Shown here: in pieces, positions 18,161-26,199 of the stretch
How the letters are laid out: each line of letters opens with the position of its first letter
How positions within the stretch are numbered: position 1 is the first letter of the stretch
NCBI GenBank assembly: GCA_943372645.1
Contig: CALRZN010000018.1
Location: 56,553-120,552 of the forward strand
Source: VBWE01 sp943372645
GTDB lineage: Bacteria; Bacteroidota; Bacteroidia; Palsa-965
Length of the DNA stretch: 64,000 nucleotides
Reading direction: 5' to 3'
The notes under the pieces: model-generated
What the model saw: only the letters and a program-made list of their open reading frames with translations
The model's database searches: none
What the model was told of the DNA's origin: nothing
Program-made: the position numbers and the translations under genes

Positions 18161-18172
18161 TCCAATCCGCTG

Positions 18173-18580
18173 ATGCGCCTCGTTTTTGTAACCTGCTTTT
18201 TGTTCGTGTGTTCATTTGCGTTTGCGCAAACCGATACGCTTCCGAAAAACGATACCACCATTTACCAGTTCGTGGAACAGCGCGCCGAATACGCCGCCGG
18301 TACCGAAGCCATGTACGCTGACCTGATGATGTCGCTGCATTACCCGGTTTCGTGCAAAGATTCCACCTGCAATGAAAGTATGTTCGTCATCCAGTTTGTG
18401 GTTGAAAAAGACGGAAGCCTTTCGCACCTCCAGCTTACCCGCGGATTTTCATGCTGCAAACAGATGAATGCGCAGGTGCTCGCGTTTTACCGCAAAAGCC
18501 CGAAATGGAAACCGGCCATGCACAAAGGCCTTGCCGTGCGCAGCAAAATGAGCATGCCGGTGAATGTGGATATACGCTGA
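18173..18580 (+). CDS. secreted single TonB C-terminal-like domain protein (array member 5)
   Basis: 135 residues: a signal peptide ending FAFAQ and one divergent TonB C-terminal domain (about 30-135). The usual PGG opening is replaced by AAGTEAM. The YP turn, FVIQFVVEKDGSLSHLQL strand, SPKWKPAMHKG and final MPVNV remain. It has extra cysteines (SCKDSTC and FSCCKQ) that its neighbours lack, which could form disulphides in the periplasm. It closes the five-gene array. Confidence 0.75.
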   Translation: MRLVFVTCFLFVCSFAFAQTDTLPKNDTTIYQFVEQRAEYAAGTEAMYADLMMSLHYPVSCKDSTCNESMFVIQFVVEKDGSLSHLQLTRGFSCCKQMNAQVLAFYRKSPKWKPAMHKGLAVRSKMSMPVNVDIR

Positions 18581-18660
18581 TTGTTCATCAAGCCCCAAAA
18601 CAAGCCCAACACGTTACGTTAAGCGATTATTACCCCAAAATCATCGGCGAAACCCCATAA

Positions 18661-18691
18661 TTTGTTTTCTGGAAACCTTTTGCTATGTTTG
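18661..18691 (+). promoter_or_regulatory. strong Bacteroidota promoter upstream of the coiled-coil/zapA/rny genes
   Basis: TTTG (18661-18664), a 19-nt spacer and TATGTTTG (18684-18691) match both promoter boxes and their spacing. The ATG at 18726 lies 34 nt downstream of the -7 element. Confidence 0.7.
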
Positions 18692-18725
18692 TATGCTGTT
18701 GTCTTTCAGCAGTTAAGACAAGCTT

Positions 18726-19016
18726 ATGCGTAGTATTTCTTCTACTGTGAAGGCCCTCCGGCCCAAAGTCGAAAAATTAGTACATTTGCAGGAGCAGCTG
18801 AAACGTGAAAACGGGCAACTGCAATCGGCAAATGCCGCGCTACGGGCTGAAATGGATGAACTGCAGGCAGCACGTAACGAATTGGATGACAAGTACAAAG
18901 CCCTGAAACTGGCGAAAGCGGTTTCGGGCACTAACGATAAAAATCTCGAGCTGAAACTCAAGATTAATGAGCTGGTGCGGGAAATAGATAAATGCATCGC
19001 GCTCCTCAACCGCTGA
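18726..19016 (+). CDS. small coiled-coil protein upstream of ZapA
   Basis: 96 residues, almost entirely a predicted coiled coil (heptads from about residue 10 to 90, for example LVHLQEQLKRENGQL), with no signal peptide or membrane segment. Short coiled-coil proteins are found directly upstream of zapA in many Bacteroidota and may act in cell division in the manner of ZapB, but I see no motif proving this. It is 83 nt from zapA, in the same direction, behind a strong promoter. Confidence 0.75.
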   Translation: MRSISSTVKALRPKVEKLVHLQEQLKRENGQLQSANAALRAEMDELQAARNELDDKYKALKLAKAVSGTNDKNLELKLKINELVREIDKCIALLNR

Positions 19017-19099
19017 CAACGGTTGAATTTTTTGAACCAGAAGAATAACCGCCCGGAGTCGTATCACGGCCGGTATTCGGAAAAAACAAAAGAATCGCC

Positions 19100-19387
19100 A
19101 TGGGCGAACGTTCGATAAAAGTAACCATTGCGGGAAGGTCGTATCCGATCACGGTAAGTGATCGCGAGGAGCCTTTTGTGCACGAAGCGGTGAAAAAGAT
19201 CAACGACAAGGTGAAACACCTCGAGTCGGCTTACTCCGTGAAGGATAAGCAGGATCTGCTGGCCATGGTTGCTCTTCAGTTCGCCACACAATACCTGGAA
19301 ACCGAATCAAAAGTGATCGAAGACCAGGACGGACTGCTCGATGAGCTGACCGGTATAGATGCCATACTGACCAAACAACTCGGGTAG
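19100..19387 (+). CDS. zapA: cell division protein ZapA
   Basis: 95 residues, typical length. ZapA binds FtsZ and bundles protofilaments at the division site. The N-terminal globular part shows the family pattern SIKVTIAGRSYPITVSDREE, with VHEAVKKINDKV following; the C-terminal helix (DKQDLLAMVALQFATQYLE) forms the dimerising coiled coil. Position between a short coiled-coil gene and rny is the common Bacteroidota order. Confidence 0.9.
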   Translation: MGERSIKVTIAGRSYPITVSDREEPFVHEAVKKINDKVKHLESAYSVKDKQDLLAMVALQFATQYLETESKVIEDQDGLLDELTGIDAILTKQLG

Positions 19388-19508
19388 GCACAGCGATTTT
19401 TCGTTAAACAGGTTTGAAAAAAGTTCCCGCATCTGTTCGTTGATTACGAACGGTTTCGTGATTTATTTAACCAGAAGTAATGTTTAACGATCAACTAACA
19501 AACCAATT
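19388..19508. other. zapA-rny intergenic with small hairpin
   Basis: 121 nt. It contains a perfect 6-bp stem (GTTCGT at 19435-19440, ACGAAC at 19446-19451) with a 5-nt loop and no T-tract. In some bacteria 6S RNA lies near zapA, but this gap is too short for it and no such fold is visible. Confidence 0.4.
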
Positions 19509-21065
19509 ATGCCTGAATATGTGCTGTACATCGTTATCGGTGTAGCTGCTTTACTCATCGGCGGTTTTATCGGTTATTTCATCACGGCAGGGAGTATGCG
19601 CAAGAAAGTGCTTGTGCAGGCCGAAGAAAAACTGAAAAAAGCGGAAGCCGACGGGGAAGCACTGAAAAAAGAAAAAATGCTGCAGGCCAAGGAGAAATTC
19701 CTGCAACTGAAATCGGAACACGAGAAAGAGGTGAACGAGAAAAACAAAACCATCGCCTCGGCCGAACACCGTATCAAACAGAAAGAACAGAGCCTCAACC
19801 AGAAAATGGAAGAGTACACGCGGAAGGAAAAGGAAATGGAAAGCCACCGCCGCAACCTCGACAACCAGCTCGAAATCACCAAGAAAAAAGAAGAAGACCT
19901 CGATAAGATGCACCGCCGCCAGGTGGAGCAGCTCGAAACCATTGCCGGTATTTCGGCCGAAGCGGCCAAAACGCAGCTCGTGGAATCGCTTAAAGGCGAA
20001 GCACGCACCGAATCGTTGAGCTACGTGAAAGAGATCATGGACGAGGCCAAGATGAATGCGAACAAGGAAGCGAAGAAAATCGTGATCCAGACCATTCAGC
20101 GCGTGGCCACGGAACATGCCATTGAAAATTCCGTTTCTGTTTTCCATATCGAAAACGACGAAATGAAAGGCCGCATCATCGGCCGCGAAGGCCGTAATAT
20201 CCGCGCACTCGAAGCGGCCACCGGCATCGAAATTATTGTGGACGATACGCCGGAAGCCATTATCCTTTCCGGTTTCGACCCGGTACGCCGCGAAATTGCA
20301 CGCCTTGCGCTGCACCAGCTGGTTACCGACGGCCGCATTCACCCGGCACGTATCGAAGAAGTGGTTGAAAAAATCAAGAAACAGGTAGATGATGAAATTG
20401 CCGAAGTGGGCAAACGCACCTGCATCGACCTTGGTATTCACAACCTGCACCCGGAACTGATGCGTATGGTAGGACGGATGAAATACCGTTCGTCGTACGG
20501 CCAGAACCTGCTGCAGCACTCGCGCGAAGTGGCCAACCTGTGTGCCATTATGGCGGCAGAACTCGGCCTCAACGTAAAAGCTGCAAAACGCGCAGGCCTG
20601 CTCCACGACATCGGTAAAGTGCCGGAAGATGAGCCGGAATTACCGCACGCTATTCTCGGTATGAAACTCGCAGAGAAGTTCAAAGAGAAACCGGATGTGT
20701 GTAACGCCATCGGCGCACACCACGATGAAATTGAAATGACCACGATGATTGCGCCGATTATCCAGGTGTGCGACGCCATTTCCGGCGCACGTCCGGGTGC
20801 ACGCCGCGAAATTGTGGAGCAGTACATCAAACGCCTGAAAGACCTCGAAGCCCTCGCGCTTTCGTATCCGGGTGTGGATAAAACCTACGCCATCCAGGCC
20901 GGCCGTGAGCTGCGTGTTATTGTATCCAGCGAAAAAGTAACCGACAAGGACGCAGAAAAACTGGCGATTGATATTTCGAGCCGCATCCAGAATGAGATGA
21001 CGTACCCGGGCCAGGTGAAAGTAACGGTGATTCGCGAAACACGTGCTGTGGGTATTGCCAAGTAA
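19509..21065 (+). CDS. rny: ribonuclease Y
   Basis: 518 residues, normal length. A membrane-anchored endoribonuclease that starts mRNA decay. Domains in order: an N-terminal transmembrane helix (about 3-25, LYIVIGVAALLIGGFIGYF), a long Lys/Glu-rich coiled coil (about 30-200), a KH RNA-binding domain (about 205-270, with IIGREGRNIRALEAATG), and an HD domain with the HD pair in LLHDIGKVPEDE (about 366) and a second conserved AIGAHHDE. All catalytic residues look intact. It ends just before a strong bidirectional terminator. Confidence 0.97.
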   Translation: MPEYVLYIVIGVAALLIGGFIGYFITAGSMRKKVLVQAEEKLKKAEADGEALKKEKMLQAKEKFLQLKSEHEKEVNEKNKTIASAEHRIKQKEQSLNQKMEEYTRKEKEMESHRRNLDNQLEITKKKEEDLDKMHRRQVEQLETIAGISAEAAKTQLVESLKGEARTESLSYVKEIMDEAKMNANKEAKKIVIQTIQRVATEHAIENSVSVFHIENDEMKGRIIGREGRNIRALEAATGIEIIVDDTPEAIILSGFDPVRREIARLALHQLVTDGRIHPARIEEVVEKIKKQVDDEIAEVGKRTCIDLGIHNLHPELMRMVGRMKYRSSYGQNLLQHSREVANLCAIMAAELGLNVKAAKRAGLLHDIGKVPEDEPELPHAILGMKLAEKFKEKPDVCNAIGAHHDEIEMTTMIAPIIQVCDAISGARPGARREIVEQYIKRLKDLEALALSYPGVDKTYAIQAGRELRVIVSSEKVTDKDAEKLAIDISSRIQNEMTYPGQVKVTVIRETRAVGIAK

Positions 21066-21080
21066 TTTGTAGCCCATTCA

Positions 21081-21122
21081 AAAACAAAACAGGCGCTCCG
21101 TTCGGGGCGCCTGTTTTGTTTT
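21081..21122. terminator. bidirectional intrinsic terminator between rny and the PDDEXK gene
   Basis: A perfect 16-bp inverted repeat (21081-21096 and 21107-21122) with a 10-nt loop, GC-rich at the loop side and A/T-rich at both outer ends. It gives a T-tract on either strand and lies between the convergent stops at 21065 and 21122. Confidence 0.9.
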
Positions 21123-22303
21123 TAACGTTTCCGCGAGAACTGTGTTATAAGCTGATGCAGTTTTGCTGCCAGCAGATTTTTCGGAATCAGTTTGGTTTCA
21201 TATTCCGCAATAATTGCCGGTGACGTATTTCGGGCCAGGGCATATTCAACAACTTCAGAGTCTTTTCCTTTGCAAAGCAAAACCCCGATGCTGTCTTTCT
21301 CATGCGGTCGTTTCTCGTCCCGATCCAGCGACTCCAGGTAAAAGTTCATTTTGCCGATATGGCCGGGATCGAACTCTTCCATTTTTAATTCAAACAGCAC
21401 GAGGCATTGCAGATCGCGGTTGTAAAAAAGCAGGTCAGTGCGGTAGTCTTTATTCCCAACCTGTATCCGGAATTGATTGCCGAGATACGTAAACCCTTTC
21501 CCGATTTCAAGGATAAATTTCTGGATGTTTTTAACCATGGCTTGCTCCAGGTCCTTTTCGTTGTATCCTTCCGGCAGATCAAGAAATTCAAAAACATATG
21601 GATCCTTAAAAATATGATCAGGTATGATAACCTCTTTTTTTCTGCCGTTTTTCCGGCCAGGAAGCTGCTTCGTTTTCTGTTTTGCACGAATCATTGTTCG
21701 TTCGAAGTAACCCGTTTTAAGCTGCCTGCGCAGGTCGCGCATCGACCACTTTTCCTTGATGCAGTAAAGCAGGTAGAAGAATTTTTCTTCCGGCGTTTTT
21801 GTCCTGGAAATGAGCTCCAGGTGATTGGACCAGGTAACCTTGCAGAGCATAGTAGCAAGCAGTTTTTGCCGCATTACATCAAGCCTGTCAATTTGTGTCG
21901 GCAGTGCCGACACTTTTTTGGTTTTACGCTTTTGGCCTAATTGTGTCGGCACTGCCGACACAATTGTATTTTGCTTATTATCAGAAAAATACGCCTTCAG
22001 TGGGGTTGCCAGTGGCTTGAAAAAATCCGATGATGAATACACCTCATAAAACTGTTTCATCCGGTATAAACCGCGGCGGTTGAAACTCCTGGAACCCGGA
22101 AAGCGTTGCTGAATATAATCAGCAAGATCACCAACAGTATTATCTCCCCATTTGCCGGTGTTTACTTTTTCTGAAACAATCTTCCCTACACCGTAGTAAA
22201 GGAATACCAATTCTTCATTGACTTTCCGGAATGTGTGTTCGCGGGCATTTTCGATCATGGAGGCAATTACTGCAAACTCCCTGCGGTTTTGTGGCTTTCT
22301 CAT
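21122..22303 (-). CDS. PDDEXK nuclease domain-containing protein (DUF1016 family, YhcG-like)
   Basis: 393 residues. The N-terminal DUF1016_N region (about 5-100) includes ENAREHTFRKVNEELVFLYY and NTGKWGDNTVGDLADYI. The middle has the family's KVTWSNHLELISRTKTPEE segment. The C-terminal PD-(D/E)XK core (about 290-370) has YRTDLLFYNRDLQC followed by LVLFELKMEEFDPGHIGKMN, giving the Asp and the ELK catalytic residues. The family is widespread, often in variable regions; a role in DNA processing or defence has been proposed, but the substrate is unclear. The linker between the two halves (about residues 113-137) is encoded by two large palindromes. The gene interrupts otherwise plus-strand genes, which suggests it is accessory. 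Confidence 0.9.
   Translation of the reverse strand: MRKPQNRREFAVIASMIENAREHTFRKVNEELVFLYYGVGKIVSEKVNTGKWGDNTVGDLADYIQQRFPGSRSFNRRGLYRMKQFYEVYSSSDFFKPLATPLKAYFSDNKQNTIVSAVPTQLGQKRKTKKVSALPTQIDRLDVMRQKLLATMLCKVTWSNHLELISRTKTPEEKFFYLLYCIKEKWSMRDLRRQLKTGYFERTMIRAKQKTKQLPGRKNGRKKEVIIPDHIFKDPYVFEFLDLPEGYNEKDLEQAMVKNIQKFILEIGKGFTYLGNQFRIQVGNKDYRTDLLFYNRDLQCLVLFELKMEEFDPGHIGKMNFYLESLDRDEKRPHEKDSIGVLLCKGKDSEVVEYALARNTSPAIIAEYETKLIPKNLLAAKLHQLITQFSRKR
21895..21913. repeat. palindrome A inside the PDDEXK gene
   Basis: A 19-nt perfect palindrome around a single centre base at 21904, with half-site GTGTCGGCA. It encodes part of the SALPTQ peptide in the protein linker and shares its core with palindrome B 25 nt away. 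Confidence 0.85.
21939..21965. repeat. palindrome B inside the PDDEXK gene
   Basis: A 27-nt perfect palindrome around a single centre base at 21952, with half-site AATTGTGTCGGCA. The nine bases next to the centre match palindrome A; it encodes the paralogous SAVPTQ peptide. Together they look like a paired REP-like unit kept in frame. Confidence 0.85.
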
Positions 22304-22362
22304 TGTATCGTACAGCGTTAAATCTTGACCTAATATGAAAATACAGCATCATAATGCTTCGC

Positions 22363-22370
22363 AAATATAA
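22363..22370 (-). promoter_or_regulatory. -7 element for the PDDEXK gene
   Basis: TATATTTG on the minus strand, perfect TAnnTTTG, 59 nt before the ATG at 22303. No clear -33 box. Confidence 0.4.
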
Positions 22371-22413
22371 TAAAGCGGGAAAATATAAACTGTTTTTTTT
22401 GTGATGTTTTTTG

Positions 22414-22436
22414 TTGTAATATATTATATATTACAA
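22414..22436. repeat. AT-rich palindrome
   Basis: A perfect 10-bp inverted repeat (TTGTAATATA and its complement) with a 3-nt loop, just past the 3' end of the small membrane protein gene. A-rich rather than T-rich sequence follows on the minus strand, so it is not a classical terminator for that gene. Confidence 0.6.
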
Positions 22437-22442
22437 ACTACA

Positions 22443-22694
22443 TTAGCCGATTAACAAACCGATGGATGTTGCAATAGAAAGCAAAAACAGTAACGTGTAA
22501 AAACTCTTCATCCATTCTTTCCGGAACAGCAGTACGAACATGGAAACCACCAGCCACAAAACATTTAAAAGAAAAAGTGCGCTTGTTATTAAACTGAATA
22601 ATCCATTATCCACCGGTATGCTCAGCAGGAATAACGGCAGGGTCAGGAAAACCCACAGCACAGTCTGAAACCAGTTTTTAAAAGGACCTGCCAT
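22443..22694 (-). CDS. small three-helix membrane protein, unknown function
   Basis: 83 residues, mostly hydrophobic, with three likely membrane helices (about 8-28, 32-58 and 65-83) and few charges, mainly in the RKEWMKSF loop. No family recognised. It lies alone on the minus strand between the PDDEXK gene and the divergent polysaccharide locus. Hydrophobic composition and clean start favour a real gene over chance. Confidence 0.55.
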   Translation of the reverse strand: MAGPFKNWFQTVLWVFLTLPLFLLSIPVDNGLFSLITSALFLLNVLWLVVSMFVLLFRKEWMKSFYTLLFLLSIATSIGLLIG

Positions 22695-22874
22695 GCTGGT
22701 ATAAGGAGCTCAATATCTGCCCGCTTTTGTTCATGTGTTAAAGGTGCTTTTTTTTCGCCAGCCGGCAATGAGTAACGGCCGCAAAAACAAAACCGTTTGA
22801 AAAAGCCGCTGTATTTCCAGGATTGCAGAATCGCTTCCCCAAGCCCCGTAACACGCCCAAGCGCTATAATTCCC

Positions 22875-22882
22875 TACCTTCG
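22875..22882 (+). promoter_or_regulatory. -7-like element for the polysaccharide locus
   Basis: TACCTTCG, one mismatch from TAnnTTTG, 15 nt before the ATG at 22898. It is the only promoter-like signal seen for the nine overlapping genes that follow. Confidence 0.45.
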
Positions 22883-22897
22883 CAGCCAATATTTCGT

Positions 22898-24184
22898 ATG
22901 GCGGAAAAAAGAAAACTTCCGGAGTTTTACAAACACGTTATCACCCTGGTTATGGGTACCGGGCTGGCGCAGGCGGTAAACCTGCTGGCTTCGCCGGTGC
23001 TTTCGCGTTTGTTTACGCCGGAAGAGTTTGCCCTGTTTGCTGTATTCACAGCCATTACGGGCATTGCCGGTGTTGCTGCCACAGGCCGCTACGAAATGGC
23101 CATCACCCTGCCCGCCGAACCACGCCGCGCCATGCACCTGGCTGGTATTGCGCTGCTGGCCGTTTCAGGAATGACCTTACTTACATTACTCGGCGTAATT
23201 ATCGGTAACCTGGTTTGGCTGGTTACAGATCATAAACTGCATTTCCCGTTTTCGTTTTACCTGCTGCCACTGGCCGTAGCCATGACCGGTGCGGGAGCTG
23301 TGTTCAATTACTGGTCAACGCGGCACAAAACATTCCGCACCAACGCCACCGCGCGCGTGCTGGGCGCATTGCTTACAGTTTCTGTAAGCATACTGTTGGG
23401 CTGGCTGGCATTCGGTACCAAAGGCCTGATCATCGGGTTTACGTTCGGACAAACACTGACAACACTTTTCCTGTGGTATTACACCTTCCGCACCGTGCGC
23501 CGCGCCGATTTTACAAAACCGGAACTGCGCGCCGAAGCCCGTGAATACCGACGTTTTCCGTACATCAATATGCCGCATGCCGTGGTTGACAGCCTGCAGG
23601 ATAACGGCATTATTTTTCTCATGCAATCGTATTTTCTCGAAGCAGTTACCGGCTGGTATTCGTTTGCATTCCGCATGCTGAAAGCACCGGTGGGGTTAAT
23701 CGGTGCCGCATTCGGACAGGTATTTTATCAGCAATTGTCGGTGGCGCGGCAGGAGGGACGCGACATGCGGCCCATGGTGTTAAAAATTTACCTGCGGATG
23801 GCGCTCATCGGATTGCCCGGTTTTGTGATCCTTTACCTGTACACACCGGAACTGTTTGCCTTTGTGTTTGGCGAAAAGTGGCGCGAAGCAGGTAACATCG
23901 CACACATCCTCACGCCGTGGATATTCCTGAATTTTGTGGCATCGCCCGTAGCAGGAATTACACTCGTGTGCGGCAAACAACGCGAAGCATTTATCATCAC
24001 CATCATTGACAGCTCGATCCGTTTTGCAGCCATTATTTATGGCGGTATCACACACGATTACGCTATTGCCATGCACCTCATCACCATTTTCTGCAGTATA
24101 ATACTGATATTTGCTTTAGGCTGGTATTATTACCTCGCCGGACAGGGAATCAAGCATGAAAAAACGGATCAGCCAGCTGGCTGA
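22898..24184 (+). CDS. Wzx-type oligosaccharide flippase (polysaccharide transporter)
   Basis: 428 residues, an inner-membrane protein of the MOP/MATE-like superfamily with about 12 hydrophobic helices. It would flip lipid-linked repeat units to the periplasm. Family features are the N-terminal FYKHVITLVMGTGLAQAVNL, then ASPVLSRLFTPEEFALFAVF, and the later IGAAFGQVFYQQLSVARQEG. The ATG at 22898 is chosen because a -7-like element lies 15 nt before it; a frame open further upstream would include the promoter. It opens the locus and overlaps the next gene by 29 nt. Confidence 0.88.
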   Translation: MAEKRKLPEFYKHVITLVMGTGLAQAVNLLASPVLSRLFTPEEFALFAVFTAITGIAGVAATGRYEMAITLPAEPRRAMHLAGIALLAVSGMTLLTLLGVIIGNLVWLVTDHKLHFPFSFYLLPLAVAMTGAGAVFNYWSTRHKTFRTNATARVLGALLTVSVSILLGWLAFGTKGLIIGFTFGQTLTTLFLWYYTFRTVRRADFTKPELRAEAREYRRFPYINMPHAVVDSLQDNGIIFLMQSYFLEAVTGWYSFAFRMLKAPVGLIGAAFGQVFYQQLSVARQEGRDMRPMVLKIYLRMALIGLPGFVILYLYTPELFAFVFGEKWREAGNIAHILTPWIFLNFVASPVAGITLVCGKQREAFIITIIDSSIRFAAIIYGGITHDYAIAMHLITIFCSIILIFALGWYYYLAGQGIKHEKTDQPAG

Positions 24185-24857
24185 AATTGTGAAAACGATC
24201 CGCAGTTTACCGAAAGCGGAAATTGTGCTGGGCAGCGACGGTAACGGGCAGCGTTTATACAACGCCTTTACAGCGCGGCATCCGCACTATTTTATTATTG
24301 AACGGAAGGAAATGGGTGTGGCCCTCATTACGCTTGCCGATTTTGAAAACGCTGATTCCTACACGCAATCGGTAAACGGTAAAAACTCGGCTGCTTATTA
24401 TGCCCGCAAAGCCCGCCGCGCCGGTTACACGTTCCGCGCATTTGATCCGGCGGTTATGAAAGATGCCATTTATGCGGTTAATACTTCTGCCGGTGAACGC
24501 CAGGGCCGAAGCATGGATGCCTCATACCTCAATCCCGATTTTCAGTATCCCGCTGACGAAGGCAATGTGTATTACGGTGTTTTTAAAGACAATGAACTGG
24601 TGGCGTATCTCTGGATTGTTTACACCGGCGAACTCACCGTGCTCAACCGCCTGCTCGGTCATGCCGCACACCTCAATGATGGTGTGATGTACCTGCTGGT
24701 TACCGCTTATGTGGAAGAAGTACTGCAACATAAATCGGCTTTGAAATACGTCATGTATGATACGTTTTTCGGGGCATCGGACGGATTGAAATTATTCAAA
24801 ACACGCTGCGGTTTTAAAGCGCACCGCGTGAAATGGAAAATAGCTGAGAACGCATGA
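24156..24857 (+). CDS. GNAT-like acyltransferase of polysaccharide locus
   Basis: 233 residues, soluble. The central and C-terminal parts look like a GNAT/FemAB-type fold: KNSAAYYARKARRAGYTFR resembles the FemAB-like substrate segment, NVYYGVFKDNELVAYLWIVY is the typical strand pair, and SDGLKLFKTRCGFKAHRVKW is the C-terminal GNAT end. It probably acylates a sugar amine of the surface glycan, consistent with a deacetylase-like gene overlapping it by 4 nt. The substrate is unknown. Its start lies inside the flippase gene. Confidence 0.65.
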   Translation: MKKRISQLAEIVKTIRSLPKAEIVLGSDGNGQRLYNAFTARHPHYFIIERKEMGVALITLADFENADSYTQSVNGKNSAAYYARKARRAGYTFRAFDPAVMKDAIYAVNTSAGERQGRSMDASYLNPDFQYPADEGNVYYGVFKDNELVAYLWIVYTGELTVLNRLLGHAAHLNDGVMYLLVTAYVEEVLQHKSALKYVMYDTFFGASDGLKLFKTRCGFKAHRVKWKIAENA

Positions 24858-25639
24858 GTATCCGGCACCGCATTTACGGCGATTACCTGATGGCTTCACG
24901 CATGAATGCCTACGAGGCCCTGTTGCAGGCAGCTGCAGAAGCAGGTTACACGCACCTCACGCTTTCGGAATATTATGCTTTACTCGCAGCGGGAACGATT
25001 GATCCGGCAAAAAAATATTTCCTGCACCGCCACGATATCGATTCAGACATCAGCACCGCACGCCGCTTTTTTGAAGCGGAAAAAAAATACGGGATCAAAA
25101 CCAGCTATTATTTCCGGCTGTGTACCTGGGCACCGGGACTGATGGAAGAAATTCACGCGTATGGAAGCGAAGCCACATACCACTACGAAGAACTGGCGCA
25201 GTATTGCAAAGACCATGGCATACGCGATGCAGCAAAAGCAAAAGCGGTTTACCCGGAAGTGCGCGATGTGTTCCGCGCGAATTTTAAACGCCTTGCAGCA
25301 ACGCTTTCGTATCCGATGAAAAGCATTGCCTCGCACGGTGATTTTGTGAACCGTAAGCTGGGGCTTTCCAATTATGCGTTTGTTACCCGCGAACTGATGG
25401 ATGAACTCGGAATCGTTTTCGAATGTTACGAAGACCGCCTGCTGCAAAGTTTTACCAGCATCCATTCCGATACCATGCCGCCCGCATTTTACCGCCCGGC
25501 AAACCCGCACGAGGCCATCAAACGGGGCGACCGCGTGGTGTACCTGCTCACACACCCACGCCACTGGCACACGGCGGTGTGGGAAAATACCAAAGACAAT
25601 GTGTTCCGTTTTTACGAAGGACTTAAATACCGATTCTGA
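24854..25639 (+). CDS. polysaccharide deacetylase-like protein (WbmS-like)
   Basis: 261 residues, no signal peptide, so cytoplasmic. KKYFLHRHDIDSDISTARRF places the HDID metal and base residues near position 60; IASHGDFVNRK (about 160) and LLTHPRHWHTAVWENTK (about 235) supply further His residues, a pattern seen in WbmS-like NodB-fold deacetylases of O-antigen loci. It would remove an acetyl group from a nucleotide sugar or lipid-linked sugar. Overlaps both neighbours (4 nt and 1 nt). Confidence 0.7.
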   Translation: MSIRHRIYGDYLMASRMNAYEALLQAAAEAGYTHLTLSEYYALLAAGTIDPAKKYFLHRHDIDSDISTARRFFEAEKKYGIKTSYYFRLCTWAPGLMEEIHAYGSEATYHYEELAQYCKDHGIRDAAKAKAVYPEVRDVFRANFKRLAATLSYPMKSIASHGDFVNRKLGLSNYAFVTRELMDELGIVFECYEDRLLQSFTSIHSDTMPPAFYRPANPHEAIKRGDRVVYLLTHPRHWHTAVWENTKDNVFRFYEGLKYRF

Positions 25640-26199
25640 TGTTCAACCGAATCCGCTTTCACCTGTTTAAATGGTTCCGCCCGGCAATGGTCGGACGTTA
25701 CCGCCGTGCCGACGGCAGTGTGGCCGCCAACACCCGCGTGAGTAATACCACGCACATCGGAAACCCGGAGCAACTCACCATCGGCGATCATGTGTTCATC
25801 GGGCATTTTAATTTCCTGGATGCGAGTAACGGCTTAACCATCGGCGAAGGCTGCCAGGTTACAAACTACGTGAGCATTCTCACCCATTCGAGCCACATGT
25901 CCATTCGCCTGTACGGGCGCGCTTATGCGGGTACCGACATGAAAGCGTATGTGCGCGGTTCCATTTCCATCGGTGCATTTACGTTTGTCGGTCCGCACAG
26001 TGTCATCATGCCCGGAACAAAAATCGGAAAGGGCAGCATCGTAAGCGCGTATGCATACGTGAGCGGCGAGTTCCCTGATTTTGCAATCATTTCCGGAAAC
26101 CCGGCAAAAGCAATCGGTGATACGCGCCGCATGGACGAACGCATTTTAAAGCAGCATCCGGAACTGCGTGAACATTACAACGCATGGGCGAACAGCTGA
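25639..26199 (+). CDS. left-handed beta-helix (hexapeptide) acyltransferase
   Basis: 186 residues. Hexapeptide repeats run from about 30 to 165: THIGNPEQLTIGDHVFIGHF, LTIGEGCQVTNYVSI, SISIGAFTFVGPHSVIMPGT and KIGKGSIVSAYAYVSG, ending with the typical DFAIISGNPAKAIG. LTHSSHM carries a His in the usual catalytic place. It probably O- or N-acetylates a sugar of the repeat unit using acetyl-CoA. The start overlaps the previous stop by one base (TGATG). Confidence 0.85.
   Translation: MFNRIRFHLFKWFRPAMVGRYRRADGSVAANTRVSNTTHIGNPEQLTIGDHVFIGHFNFLDASNGLTIGEGCQVTNYVSILTHSSHMSIRLYGRAYAGTDMKAYVRGSISIGAFTFVGPHSVIMPGTKIGKGSIVSAYAYVSGEFPDFAIISGNPAKAIGDTRRMDERILKQHPELREHYNAWANS

Noticed and set aside
19388..19508. 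Possible 6S RNA between zapA and rny
   Set aside because: The gap is 121 nt with only one small hairpin; 6S RNA needs about 180 nt and a long central bulge.
19551..20606. 351-codon frame opposite rny
   Set aside because: A shadow of the Lys/Glu-rich coiled coil: it translates to a Phe/Leu/His-rich peptide without features.
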